Of a DNA stretch of 64,000 nucleotides, positions 35,421-42,304 are shown piece by piece. Source of the stretch: Bordetella avium (GTDB lineage Bacteria > Pseudomonadota > Gammaproteobacteria > Burkholderiales > Burkholderiaceae_B); NCBI RefSeq assembly GCF_034424645.1, contig NZ_CP139969.1, forward strand, positions 1,984,001 through 2,048,000, written 5' to 3'. Made by a program: the position numbers and the translations under genes. The notes under the pieces were generated by a model, which was not told the origin of the DNA, ran no database searches, and was given only the letters and a program-made list of their open reading frames with translations. Every line of letters begins with the position of its first letter. Position 1 is the first letter of the stretch.

Positions 35421-36725
35421 CTATGCCTTGCGGCCCAATGCCTGCAACACGCCGGCTACCGTCAAGAAAGACCCAAACACAACGATTCTATCACCCTCCC
35501 CCGCCTTTTCGCGCGCGGCGGCAAAGGCCTGCGCCGAGTCGTCATAGCCTGTTACGGTTGGCGCATCGACCCCGGCGGGCGATGGCGGCAAAGCCTGTTC
35601 GACGCGCTGCGCCAGACTGGCGCCGTCACTGCCTCGCGGGCCAGGCAGGCCAGCGCAATACCAGTGGTCGATACGACTGCCGATCTTGGCGATCACGCCT
35701 GGAAGATCTTTGTCATTGAGCATGCCGAACACCGCATGGGTATACGGGTGAAAACCCATGTTATCCAGGTTTTGCGCCAGGACCGCCGCCGCATGCGGGT
35801 TGTGTGCGACATCGAGAATAATGATGGGCTGACCTGGCAAAATTTGGAAGCGGCCAGGAAGAGAGGCTTGCAAAAGGCCCAGACGCACCGCCTGTTGAGG
35901 CACCGGCAGGCGCTGGCGAACCGATTCGAGCGCGGCCAGGGCAGCCGAGGCATTGAGTAATTGATTGGCGCCACGCAAAGCCGGATAGGCCAGAGAATTT
36001 CGGCGCACCTCACGCCCACCATAGCTCCACTGCTGGCGATCGCCCGAGTAATTGAAATCGCGCCCGAACAGCCAGAGATCGGCGCCGATAGCCTCAGCGT
36101 AGTCAATCAAGCTTTGCGGCGGTACGGGGTCGCTGCAAATAGCGGGGCGGCCAGAACGGAAAATATGGGCTTTTTCGAAGCCGATTTTCTCGCGGGTATC
36201 GCCCAGGTAATCCATATGATCGAGGTCAACGCTGGTGACGATGGCGCAGTCGGCATCAATAATGTTGACGGCATCCAGGCGCCCGCCCAGACCCACCTCG
36301 AGCACTACGGCATCGAGCGAGGCTTGCGCAAACAGACGCAGGATGGCCAGCGTGGTGAACTCGAAATAGGTCAGGCTCGTGTCGCCTCGCGCCGCTTCGA
36401 TGGCCTGGAACTGCTCGAGCAGTGCGGCGTCGCTGACGATTTCGCCATTGACGCGAGCGCGCTCATTGAAATCGATCAGGTGGGGCGAGGTGTAAAGACC
36501 GACCCGGTAGCCTGCCGCCAGAAGCGTGGCCTCCAGCATGGCGCAGGTAGAGCCCTTGCCATTGGTGCCGCCCACCGTGAAAGTGACGGCATTCAGTTGC
36601 AGATCGAGGCGGCCGGCAACGGCCTTGACGCGCTCCAGCCCCAGATCAATGGCCTTGGAATGCAGGGACTCTAGGTATTGCAACCAGTCGGCAAGGCCGG
36701 CTGTGGCGTCGGGACGAGAAGGCAT
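35421..36725 (-). CDS. folC: Folylpolyglutamate synthase / dihydrofolate synthase
   Basis: A 434-residue Mur-ligase-like enzyme that adds glutamate to dihydropteroate and then to folates. The ATP-binding loop is FTVGGTNGKGSTCAMLEATL near residue 50. GLYTSPHLIDFNERARVNGE, VLEVGLGGRLDAVNIIDADC, TSVDLDHMDYLGDTREKIG and LDVAHNPHAAAVLAQNL are the conserved ligase motifs. ATG 36725 and GTG 36734 are both possible starts; neither has a clear ribosome site. It heads the folC-SPOR-cvpA-purF group and is divergent from the flagellar island. Confidence 0.96.
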   Translation of the reverse strand: MPSRPDATAGLADWLQYLESLHSKAIDLGLERVKAVAGRLDLQLNAVTFTVGGTNGKGSTCAMLEATLLAAGYRVGLYTSPHLIDFNERARVNGEIVSDAALLEQFQAIEAARGDTSLTYFEFTTLAILRLFAQASLDAVVLEVGLGGRLDAVNIIDADCAIVTSVDLDHMDYLGDTREKIGFEKAHIFRSGRPAICSDPVPPQSLIDYAEAIGADLWLFGRDFNYSGDRQQWSYGGREVRRNSLAYPALRGANQLLNASAALAALESVRQRLPVPQQAVRLGLLQASLPGRFQILPGQPIIILDVAHNPHAAAVLAQNLDNMGFHPYTHAVFGMLNDKDLPGVIAKIGSRIDHWYCAGLPGPRGSDGASLAQRVEQALPPSPAGVDAPTVTGYDDSAQAFAAAREKAGEGDRIVVFGSFLTVAGVLQALGRKA

Positions 36726-36844
36726 GGCGGGCACAGGAGTAAGACAGCCCTCATTTTAGCAGGGACGCCTAAGCGTTTACCCCCAGGGGGCACAGGCGAA
36801 CGTCAGGACGCTCGCCACGGGGCAGGAATCGATCAAGATAGGCC

Positions 36845-36871
36845 TAAAGTTACCCGCTGCTCTGCCGTTAT
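36845..36871 (+). promoter_or_regulatory. Sigma-28 (FliA) promoter of flaG
   Basis: TAAAGTTA-N11-GCCGTTAT: the -35 and -10 fit the FliA consensus (TAAAGTTT-N11-GCCGATAA) with one mismatch in each half, at the exact spacing. It is about 96 bases upstream of flaG and suits the late expression of the filament cap genes. Confidence 0.85.
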
Positions 36872-36966
36872 GCAGCTAAAGAAGTTTGCACTGCCCATCA
36901 TGCGCCTCCGGGTTACGGCGGCGTCCCCTCCCCCATTTTTCGCCGCTACCGCTTGCTGGAGTGATC

Positions 36967-37347
36967 ATGGCCGTCAGCCCCGTCAGCCCCGCTTTGCACG
37001 TTCCGACGTCACCCGTTGTGCTTCCTCCGGCCGAGCCGGGCGCCTTATCTACCCCCGTCGCCGCGTCCAGCGAGGGCCAGGGCGCTAACAACAACGGATC
37101 TCCCGACCCCCGCCATGCCGGGCAGCACGCCTCGACGGACACTGCCTTGGACGAAATCAATTCGCAGTTGCAGGCCTGGTCAACCGAACTCAAGTTTGAA
37201 ATGGACCCCGATTTGCAGAAGATCGTGGTGTCAGTGAGAGACTCCGAGAGCGGCGAGGTGCTGCGCACCATCCCCTCGGACGCCGTTATCCGGATCGCAA
37301 AAATGATCGTGAAACTACAGGGTAACGCCGTAAAGACCACGGCTTAA
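36967..37347 (+). CDS. flaG: FlaG family flagellar protein
   Basis: A 126-residue protein. The first half is a low-complexity Pro/Ser/Ala region. The second half is the FlaG domain: ALDEINSQLQAWSTELKFEM followed by DPDLQKIVVSVRDSESGEVL and RTIPSDAVIRIAKMIVKLQG. FlaG influences filament length in several bacteria; its mechanism is not settled. The ATG at 36967 has GGAG upstream; the longer open frame (from 36886) contains the promoter region and is not used. It is transcribed from a sigma-28 promoter and is followed by a long perfect palindrome before fliD. Confidence 0.9.
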   Translation: MAVSPVSPALHVPTSPVVLPPAEPGALSTPVAASSEGQGANNNGSPDPRHAGQHASTDTALDEINSQLQAWSTELKFEMDPDLQKIVVSVRDSESGEVLRTIPSDAVIRIAKMIVKLQGNAVKTTA

Positions 37348-37351
37348 CCGC

Positions 37352-37388
37352 TATCTGTATTTGCACCAATTTGGTGCAAATACAGATA
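37352..37388. repeat. 37-nt perfect palindrome between flaG and fliD
   Basis: Arms of 18 bp without mismatch around one central base at 37370; the left arm begins TATCTGTATTTG. It starts four bases after the flaG stop. In RNA it would form a very stable hairpin, with no U-tract after it. It could be a terminator or attenuator, an operator, or a mobile-element remnant. Confidence 0.9.
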
Positions 37389-37403
37389 AACAACGAAATA
37401 GCC

Positions 37404-37436
37404 CGACCTTATGCCTTTGCCCTGGGCTTAAGGTCG
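37404..37436. repeat. Second inverted repeat in the fliD leader
   Basis: CGACCTTA (37404-37411) and TAAGGTCG (37429-37436) form an 8-bp stem around 17 bases that include GCCC-T-GGGC (37419-37427). It ends 44 bases before the fliD start codon. Confidence 0.6.
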
Positions 37437-37480
37437 CATCAATCTTTGACAGAATCGCTTCGCTAGCAAGGAGTATCCCC

Positions 37481-38860
37481 ATGGCCACCATTTCGTCGCT
37501 CGGCTCGTCCGGCCTGCCCCTGCAGGAAACACTGGATAAGCTACAGGAGGCCGAAGAGCGCCGCTTAAAGCTGATTACCAATCAGCAGTCGAGCTATCAA
37601 ACCCGTGTTTCGGCCTTCGGCAAGATACAGAGCGCTGTCGAAGCGCTGCAAAAGGCTGCCGCCAATCTGGGCGACATGGGCAGCACCTCGACCTTGACCA
37701 CCAAGGTCACGGGTAATGACGGCGTGGCGGTAGCGACCGCCAACGGCGCAATGGCGGGCACCTATAACATCAAGGTCAGCAAGCTGGCGACCGCCCAATC
37801 GTTGCAGTCGCAGGCCTTCAACAGCCGCATCGACAATATGGGTACAGGCGGCGTCATCACCTTTACGGTCGACGGCAAGGAAAAAAACCTTACGCTAGGC
37901 TCGGATACTTCGCTCGGAGGCATCGCCAAAAGCATCAATGGTGACGATGCGCTCGGCCTGAGCGCCACGATCGTCAACGATGGTCAAGGCAAGTACTACC
38001 TGATGGTCACCTCCAAGAGCGAAGGTGAAAAGGCGGCTGTCACCAAGATTGCCGTTACGGGCAATAATGAGCTAGCCAGCGCTTTGAATTATGACGCCTC
38101 CGCACCGGACACCAGCAGCATGAAGCAAATGGTCGCCGGCAAAAACGCCGAGCTGAGCATCAACGGCATTCCCGTGGTGAGCCAGACCAATGCTGTGACC
38201 ACCGCCATTGACGGCGTCACGCTGACACTGACGGCCGTGACACCGGAAAATGGCGCGGGCAGCACCGTGACCATTGCCCAGGACAACAGCAAGATCACCC
38301 CGCTGGTGCAGGCCTTTGTGACGGCCTATAACTCGCTGCAAACAACCATTGCCGACCTGACCGCCTTCAACGTCGATAAACAGACGCAGAGCGCACTCAC
38401 CGGCGACGGTGCGACGCGCAGCATTCAATCATCGATCGCTGCGGCGCTGCGCGTGGTGACCGGTGAAGGCTCGGTGCAGACCCTAGGCCAGTTGGGCATC
38501 ACTTCCGACCCCAAGACGGGCGCACTCAAGCTCGACAACGACAAGCTCATCAAAGCCCTGAATGAGAATCCCGCGGACGCGATGCGCGTTTTCACCAGCA
38601 AGGACAATGGCCTGGCTGCCCGAGTCAGCGCTGCGACAGACAAAATTTTGGGCGACAGCGGCACGATCAAAAGCCAAACCGATGGTCTGGAAAAAACCAT
38701 TGCAAGCCTGAAGAAGCAATATGAATCCACCTCGACGCAGATCGAGGCGACCATGGCTAACTACCGCAATCAATTCGTCAAGCTCGACGCCCTGGTGTCG
38801 CAGCTCAAGGTCACGAGCAACTACCTTAGCCAGCAGTTCGCCAGCCTATCCACCAAATAG
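37481..38860 (+). CDS. fliD: Flagellar filament cap protein (hook-associated protein 2)
   Basis: A 459-residue secreted protein that caps the filament tip and helps flagellin fold. Typical FliD_N is at about 10-110 (SGLPLQETLDKLQEAEERRL, SVFGKIQSAVEAL-like helix) and FliD_C at about 230-445 (DAYN-like AYNSLQTTIADLTAFN, QTLGQLGITSDPKTGALKLD). The terminal coiled coil (KTIASLKKQYESTSTQIEAT followed by MANYRNQFVKLDALVSQLK) ends the protein. The ATG at 37481 is preceded by AAGGAG; the longer frame begins inside the palindrome region. It is followed by fliS and fliT. Confidence 0.96.
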   Translation: MATISSLGSSGLPLQETLDKLQEAEERRLKLITNQQSSYQTRVSAFGKIQSAVEALQKAAANLGDMGSTSTLTTKVTGNDGVAVATANGAMAGTYNIKVSKLATAQSLQSQAFNSRIDNMGTGGVITFTVDGKEKNLTLGSDTSLGGIAKSINGDDALGLSATIVNDGQGKYYLMVTSKSEGEKAAVTKIAVTGNNELASALNYDASAPDTSSMKQMVAGKNAELSINGIPVVSQTNAVTTAIDGVTLTLTAVTPENGAGSTVTIAQDNSKITPLVQAFVTAYNSLQTTIADLTAFNVDKQTQSALTGDGATRSIQSSIAAALRVVTGEGSVQTLGQLGITSDPKTGALKLDNDKLIKALNENPADAMRVFTSKDNGLAARVSAATDKILGDSGTIKSQTDGLEKTIASLKKQYESTSTQIEATMANYRNQFVKLDALVSQLKVTSNYLSQQFASLSTK

Positions 38861-38873
38861 CGATGCTTAACTC

Positions 38874-39302
38874 ATGACTTACGCCGCGCGCCGCCCGACG
38901 GGCTACAACGCTATCCGATCCTATCAGGATATCGGCCTGGAAACCGAAGTGATGAGCGCTGCTCCTGAGCGCCTGATTACACTTTTGTACCGTGGCGCGC
39001 GCGCCGCGATCGCGCAGGCTCGCCTGCACCTGGAGGCCGGCCGCGTCGCAGAGCGGGGCCAGGCCATCTCCAAGGCGACGCGCATCGTCGATGAAGGGCT
39101 GAAGATGGGCTTGAATCGCGAGGCCGGAGGCGAAGTTGCCAACAACCTCGCGGATCTCTATGACTTCATCACTCGCACGCTACTCAAGGCCAATCTGCAC
39201 GCCGATGCCACCCAGCTCGACGTTGCCGACAAACTGCTCGAAGATCTCGCCTCGACTTGGGAAACTTCGGTCGACCCAGGGACCAATAGCGTTCCTGCCT
39301 GA
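38874..39302 (+). CDS. fliS: Flagellar export chaperone FliS
   Basis: A 142-residue, mostly helical chaperone that binds the C-terminus of flagellin in the cytoplasm and prevents premature polymerisation. Family marks are YNAIRSYQDIGLETEVMSA, PERLITLLYRGARAAIAQAR, KATRIVDEGLKMGLNREAGG and NLADLYDFITRTLLKANLHA. It starts 13 bases after fliD and is followed by fliT, the usual fliDST order. Flagellin itself is not in the window. Confidence 0.96.
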   Translation: MTYAARRPTGYNAIRSYQDIGLETEVMSAAPERLITLLYRGARAAIAQARLHLEAGRVAERGQAISKATRIVDEGLKMGLNREAGGEVANNLADLYDFITRTLLKANLHADATQLDVADKLLEDLASTWETSVDPGTNSVPA

Positions 39303-39343
39303 ACGCCGCGTTTTTTTGCTTTTTTTCCGCCAGCGAGATTTTC

Positions 39344-39691
39344 ATGATGGCTCTCATGCAGCAAGCCCCCGTTCTCGATCTCTATCAGGACATCGCAGCC
39401 GTAACCAGCGATATGCTGGCAGCGGCCCAGGACGCCGATTGGACCCATGTACTGGAGCTTGGACGCCAATATGTTGACCTGGTCGAACAGCTGCGGACCT
39501 TGGAGCCCGATTCCTCCCCTCTGGAGGAGGCCGGACGCACCATAAAACACGATCTATTGGTGCGTATTCTGGATAACGATGCAGGGGTGCGCGATCTCGC
39601 CATGCCGCAACTGGCCCGCCTGAGCGACCTGCTGGGCCGCATGAAGCGCCAGCAGTCCCTTCTTGCAACCTATGGCGGCAAGGGCGGCTAA
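39344..39691 (+). CDS. fliT: Flagellar protein FliT (FliD chaperone)
   Basis: A 115-residue helical protein: VLDLYQDIAAVTSDMLAAAQ, DWTHVLELGRQYVDLVEQLR and LSDLLGRMKRQQSLLATYGG. FliT binds FliD before export and, in enteric bacteria, inhibits FlhDC. Similarity between FliT proteins is weak, so the call also uses position after fliS. Two ATGs (39344 and 39347) are adjacent. The accessory FliK-like gene starts three bases after its stop, suggesting co-translation. Confidence 0.85.
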   Translation: MMALMQQAPVLDLYQDIAAVTSDMLAAAQDADWTHVLELGRQYVDLVEQLRTLEPDSSPLEEAGRTIKHDLLVRILDNDAGVRDLAMPQLARLSDLLGRMKRQQSLLATYGGKGG

Positions 39692-39694
39692 ACC

Positions 39695-40984
39695 ATGAGC
39701 ATCGGTCCGCCCGCCCTGGGTAATGTGCTCGTGCAACGCCTGGACGCGGTGCTCGGCACCACGATGGCGGCACACGCCAATCTGCTGACCGGCGCGCGCC
39801 CTGACGCCGTCGCGCAGCCTGGCGAAGCCGCAAGGCCCGGCCAATCCGAAAGCGCCACTCGCCGTCTGCCTCAAGAGGGCGTGAGCGCCCGCAGTGGGCA
39901 AGCAGCCCTGGTTGACGCCAAGACCGCTGCCGCGCTGGCGCTGGCAGCGCGCGGCATGGTCACGCGCGCCGACACAACGCCATCGGCTCCGACCACGCTG
40001 GGCAGCACCGCCCGCATGATTCTTTCTCTGCTGGCGCAATACCCGGATGCGCCGCCGGTACAAGGACGCGCACCGCTATGGAGCGAGCCTCCCACGGCAG
40101 CCGCTGCAAGCCAGACGCCAGACGCCCAGCCTAATCTGCCAGGCAGGCCTGATATCACGGCCGGCAAGCCGGGCCTAGCGCCCAAGGCCGCGCCCGTAAC
40201 GCAGAACGGCGAGCCCGCGACAAATGCAGCCAGACAGGCCGCTCAAACGACGCAAAGCGAAGCCGCTCAGAACATCCAAGCCGCCGCCCGCCCCTCTGCC
40301 GCACTACTGGCCCAGGCGCTGCGTACTGGCCTGCAAAACAGCGGCCTGTTTTATGAGTCGCATTTGACCGATATGGCCTATGGGCAGCGCACGCCAGAGT
40401 CACTGCGCGCCGAGCCCCAGGCAGGCCTGCCGCGCGCCCCGCAGGTCGCACCGACGCCGCCTTCGCTGCCCGCCCATGCCGCGACGACACAATCGAATAC
40501 GCCGCCCGCCACGTCGCCGACCTCGTCGGCCGTGCTGACCCTGAGCTCGCAAGCCGATATCGGGCCTCCTCCGGCGCCCGGAACGCCGATCGGCGGCATT
40601 CATCCCGATACCAACAGCCTGGTGCGCCAACAATTGGAGGTTCTGGCCAACCATGTCATTCAATGGCAAGGCGAGCCTTGGCCAGGCGCCGACATGGAAT
40701 GGGAGGTCCGCCGCGACCCCTATGGCGAGGCCCAGGAAGATCCGGACAGCCATTGGGCGACCCGTTTGACACTGCATCTGCCCCGTCTGGGACAGATCGA
40801 GGCCCGCCTCTCGTTGGCCGGCGACCAGTTGGTATTGCAACTGACCGCGCCGCAAAGCGCGCAGGAGCTGGGGCAGGCCTCCGATGGCCTGCGCCAGCAG
40901 CTCAGCCATGCCGGCCTCACGCTCAGCAACCTGACAGTACAAGCGATGGAACCCGTGGTGTTTCAACTGCCTGATTTTTTCTGA
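39695..40984 (+). CDS. Second FliK-like protein with hook-length-control C-terminal domain
   Basis: A 429-residue protein. Residues 1-300 are low-complexity Ala/Pro/Gln/Thr-rich, the typical composition of exported ruler-type proteins. The C-terminal part (about 340-429) fits the Flg_hook domain: TLHLPRLGQIEARLSLAGDQ followed by LVLQLTAPQSAQELGQASDG, LRQQLSHAGLTLSNLTVQ. A true fliK is present at 47561, so this is a paralogue or a specialised form. It is embedded between fliT and a stand-alone FlhB C-domain gene (8-base gap), which suggests it acts on export-switch components. It could be annotated elsewhere as FliK. Exact role unknown. Confidence 0.75.
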   Translation: MSIGPPALGNVLVQRLDAVLGTTMAAHANLLTGARPDAVAQPGEAARPGQSESATRRLPQEGVSARSGQAALVDAKTAAALALAARGMVTRADTTPSAPTTLGSTARMILSLLAQYPDAPPVQGRAPLWSEPPTAAAASQTPDAQPNLPGRPDITAGKPGLAPKAAPVTQNGEPATNAARQAAQTTQSEAAQNIQAAARPSAALLAQALRTGLQNSGLFYESHLTDMAYGQRTPESLRAEPQAGLPRAPQVAPTPPSLPAHAATTQSNTPPATSPTSSAVLTLSSQADIGPPPAPGTPIGGIHPDTNSLVRQQLEVLANHVIQWQGEPWPGADMEWEVRRDPYGEAQEDPDSHWATRLTLHLPRLGQIEARLSLAGDQLVLQLTAPQSAQELGQASDGLRQQLSHAGLTLSNLTVQAMEPVVFQLPDFF

Positions 40985-40992
40985 GTCGAGCT

Positions 40993-41286
40993 ATGCCTCC
41001 CACAACCGATGCCCTCCGCAATACTGCCGTCGCCATCAGCTACGATGAGGCAGATGGCGCACCGCGCGTCGTGGCCAAAGGCTATGGCCAGATGGCCGAG
41101 ACCATTGTGCGAACAGCCAGAGAGCACGATCTCTACGTGCATGAATCGCCCGAGCTGGTGGGTCTGCTGATGCAGGTGGATCTGGATTCGCATATTCCGC
41201 CCGCCCTCTACACCGCCGTGGCGGAACTGCTGGCCTGGCTTTACCGCGTGGAAGCGCGCGGCATGCCTGAACAGGCTGCAGAGTAG
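40993..41286 (+). CDS. FlhB C-terminal-domain-like protein (FhlB/FlhX, export apparatus switch family)
   Basis: A 97-residue soluble protein matching only the cytoplasmic C-terminal domain of FlhB/YscU: AVAISYDEADGAPRVVAKGY, GQMAETIVRTAREHDLYVHE and LDSHIPPALYTAVAELLAWL. The NPTH autocleavage motif of full FlhB, which would come just before AVAISYD, is absent; the protein begins near the position after the cleavage site, like the natural FlhB-CC fragment. Full-length FlhB is not in the window. Such FhlB/FlhX proteins can substitute partly for FlhB-C in Salmonella. It sits 8 bases after the FliK-like gene and 7 bases before the next gene. Confidence 0.88.
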   Translation: MPPTTDALRNTAVAISYDEADGAPRVVAKGYGQMAETIVRTAREHDLYVHESPELVGLLMQVDLDSHIPPALYTAVAELLAWLYRVEARGMPEQAAE

Positions 41287-41293
41287 GTCCGCC

Positions 41294-41695
41294 ATGCCGC
41301 AGCGCCGTCCGAGCTTGGCCCATACGGAATTGCTGAATGATGCAACGGAGATCGCGAGTATTCTGAAAGCCGCCATTCAGCCTGGGCACGAAGCCCAGGC
41401 GCGCGATGGCCAGGGCCGGCTATGGCCGCTCAAGCTGATGGGATGTGACTGGCAAGCAGGCATTTTCTTCTGGCGCCCGCGAGATCTGGAACAAACACGT
41501 CTCCAACCGGGCGGCATGCATCTGCTGACGGGCAACCTGGCAGTGGAATTGCTGATTAGCCTGCCAGACGACACGCGGCTGCAATTCCAGACCAACCGCC
41601 CTATTGTGCTTAGTTTTTCCGACGATAGCGTGAGCATGGTATCGGAGTTCCCGGCGCAGCTTCGCCGGGATACGCCCTACTCTGCAACGGCCTAA
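41294..41695 (+). CDS. Small protein resembling the YcgR N-terminal (PilZN) domain
   Basis: A 133-residue protein of beta-rich character: EIASILKAAIQPGHEAQARD, GRLWPLKLMGCDWQAGIFFW, LLTGNLAVELLISLPDDTRL and QFQTNRPIVLSFSDDSVSMV. The pattern (short helix, then strands around WPLKLMG and LQFQTN) resembles the PilZN part of the c-di-GMP brake YcgR, but no PilZ domain with RxxxR and D/NxSxxG follows. I cannot confirm the match without a profile search; another small flagellar protein is possible. It starts 7 bases after the FlhB-C gene and ends facing fliE, 7 bases away, so it belongs to the fliT-side operon. Confidence 0.45.
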   Translation: MPQRRPSLAHTELLNDATEIASILKAAIQPGHEAQARDGQGRLWPLKLMGCDWQAGIFFWRPRDLEQTRLQPGGMHLLTGNLAVELLISLPDDTRLQFQTNRPIVLSFSDDSVSMVSEFPAQLRRDTPYSATA

Positions 41696-41702
41696 GCCTC
41701 GC

Positions 41703-42041
41703 TCAGATCGACATCGACGAGATTTCTTTATAGGCGGCAACCAGGCGGTTGCGCACTTGCACAGCGCTTTGGAAGCCCAGGCTGGCTTTCTGCAGGTCGA
41801 TCATTACGTCATTGAGCGACACCTCGGGCACGCCCATCTCGAATGCCTTGGCCTGATTGCCGGCGGCATTCTGCGCATTGGAAATTTTGCGGATGGAATT
41901 CTGCAATTCGGCCGCGAAGCTGCCGGACGCAGCAGATGGAGATAGATCAGTCGGGGTGGCGGCCTGATTCTGCGCCGCGCGCACCACGGCGCGCATCTGC
42001 TGCAACATGCTTTCGACGCCGGAGATGCCGGAAACCGCCAT
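41703..42041 (-). CDS. fliE: Flagellar hook-basal body complex protein FliE
   Basis: A 112-residue protein linking the MS ring to the rod. The conserved C-terminus is clear: [20 protein letters not shown] followed by [23 protein letters not shown]. The start is the ATG at 42041 with AAGGA upstream; the 65 codons before it read through the promoter region. It is transcribed opposite to fliF and convergent with the PilZN-like gene, forming a single-gene unit between two plus-strand blocks. In enterics fliE is likewise divergent from fliF. Confidence 0.95.
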
Positions 42042-42155
42042 TTTCAATCCTTGCTCATTATGGATGCGACAGGCTAGCAGGCCGGGCTTGGCGCCATTTC
42101 GCCTAAAAAGCGCCAAAAAGTCGCGCATTTCCCGGCGTGGCTGCGCCGGCCGCAC

Positions 42156-42198
42156 ATAGGGGATAAATAACGCCAAAAAACACTCGTTTTCATCGATT
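42156..42198. promoter_or_regulatory. Possible FlhDC box in the fliE-fliF intergenic region
   Basis: AAATAACG (42165-42172), then 12 bases, then CGTTTTCA (42185-42192) with CGATT four bases further on. This is a recognisable inverted FlhDC half-site pair at the standard 10-12 base spacing; the second half has mismatches. It would serve fliE and fliF. The gap 42042-42304 also has the repeat CGCCAAAAA twice (near 42110 and 42171). Confidence 0.45.
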
Positions 42199-42304
42199 GG
42201 GATTGCAAGCAGCGCAGCCATAATCCCGCCTCCCATAGCCTAAGTGTGCAAACTCAGCCCATGTTGTCCTCCCATCCGCTCCGCGAAGCCTGCGGGAGCC
42301 GCCA

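Noticed and set aside
37352..37388. Palindrome considered as one unit of a CRISPR array or a tRNA-like element
   Set aside because: Only a single copy is in the window and there is no spacer pattern. It is a simple two-arm palindrome.
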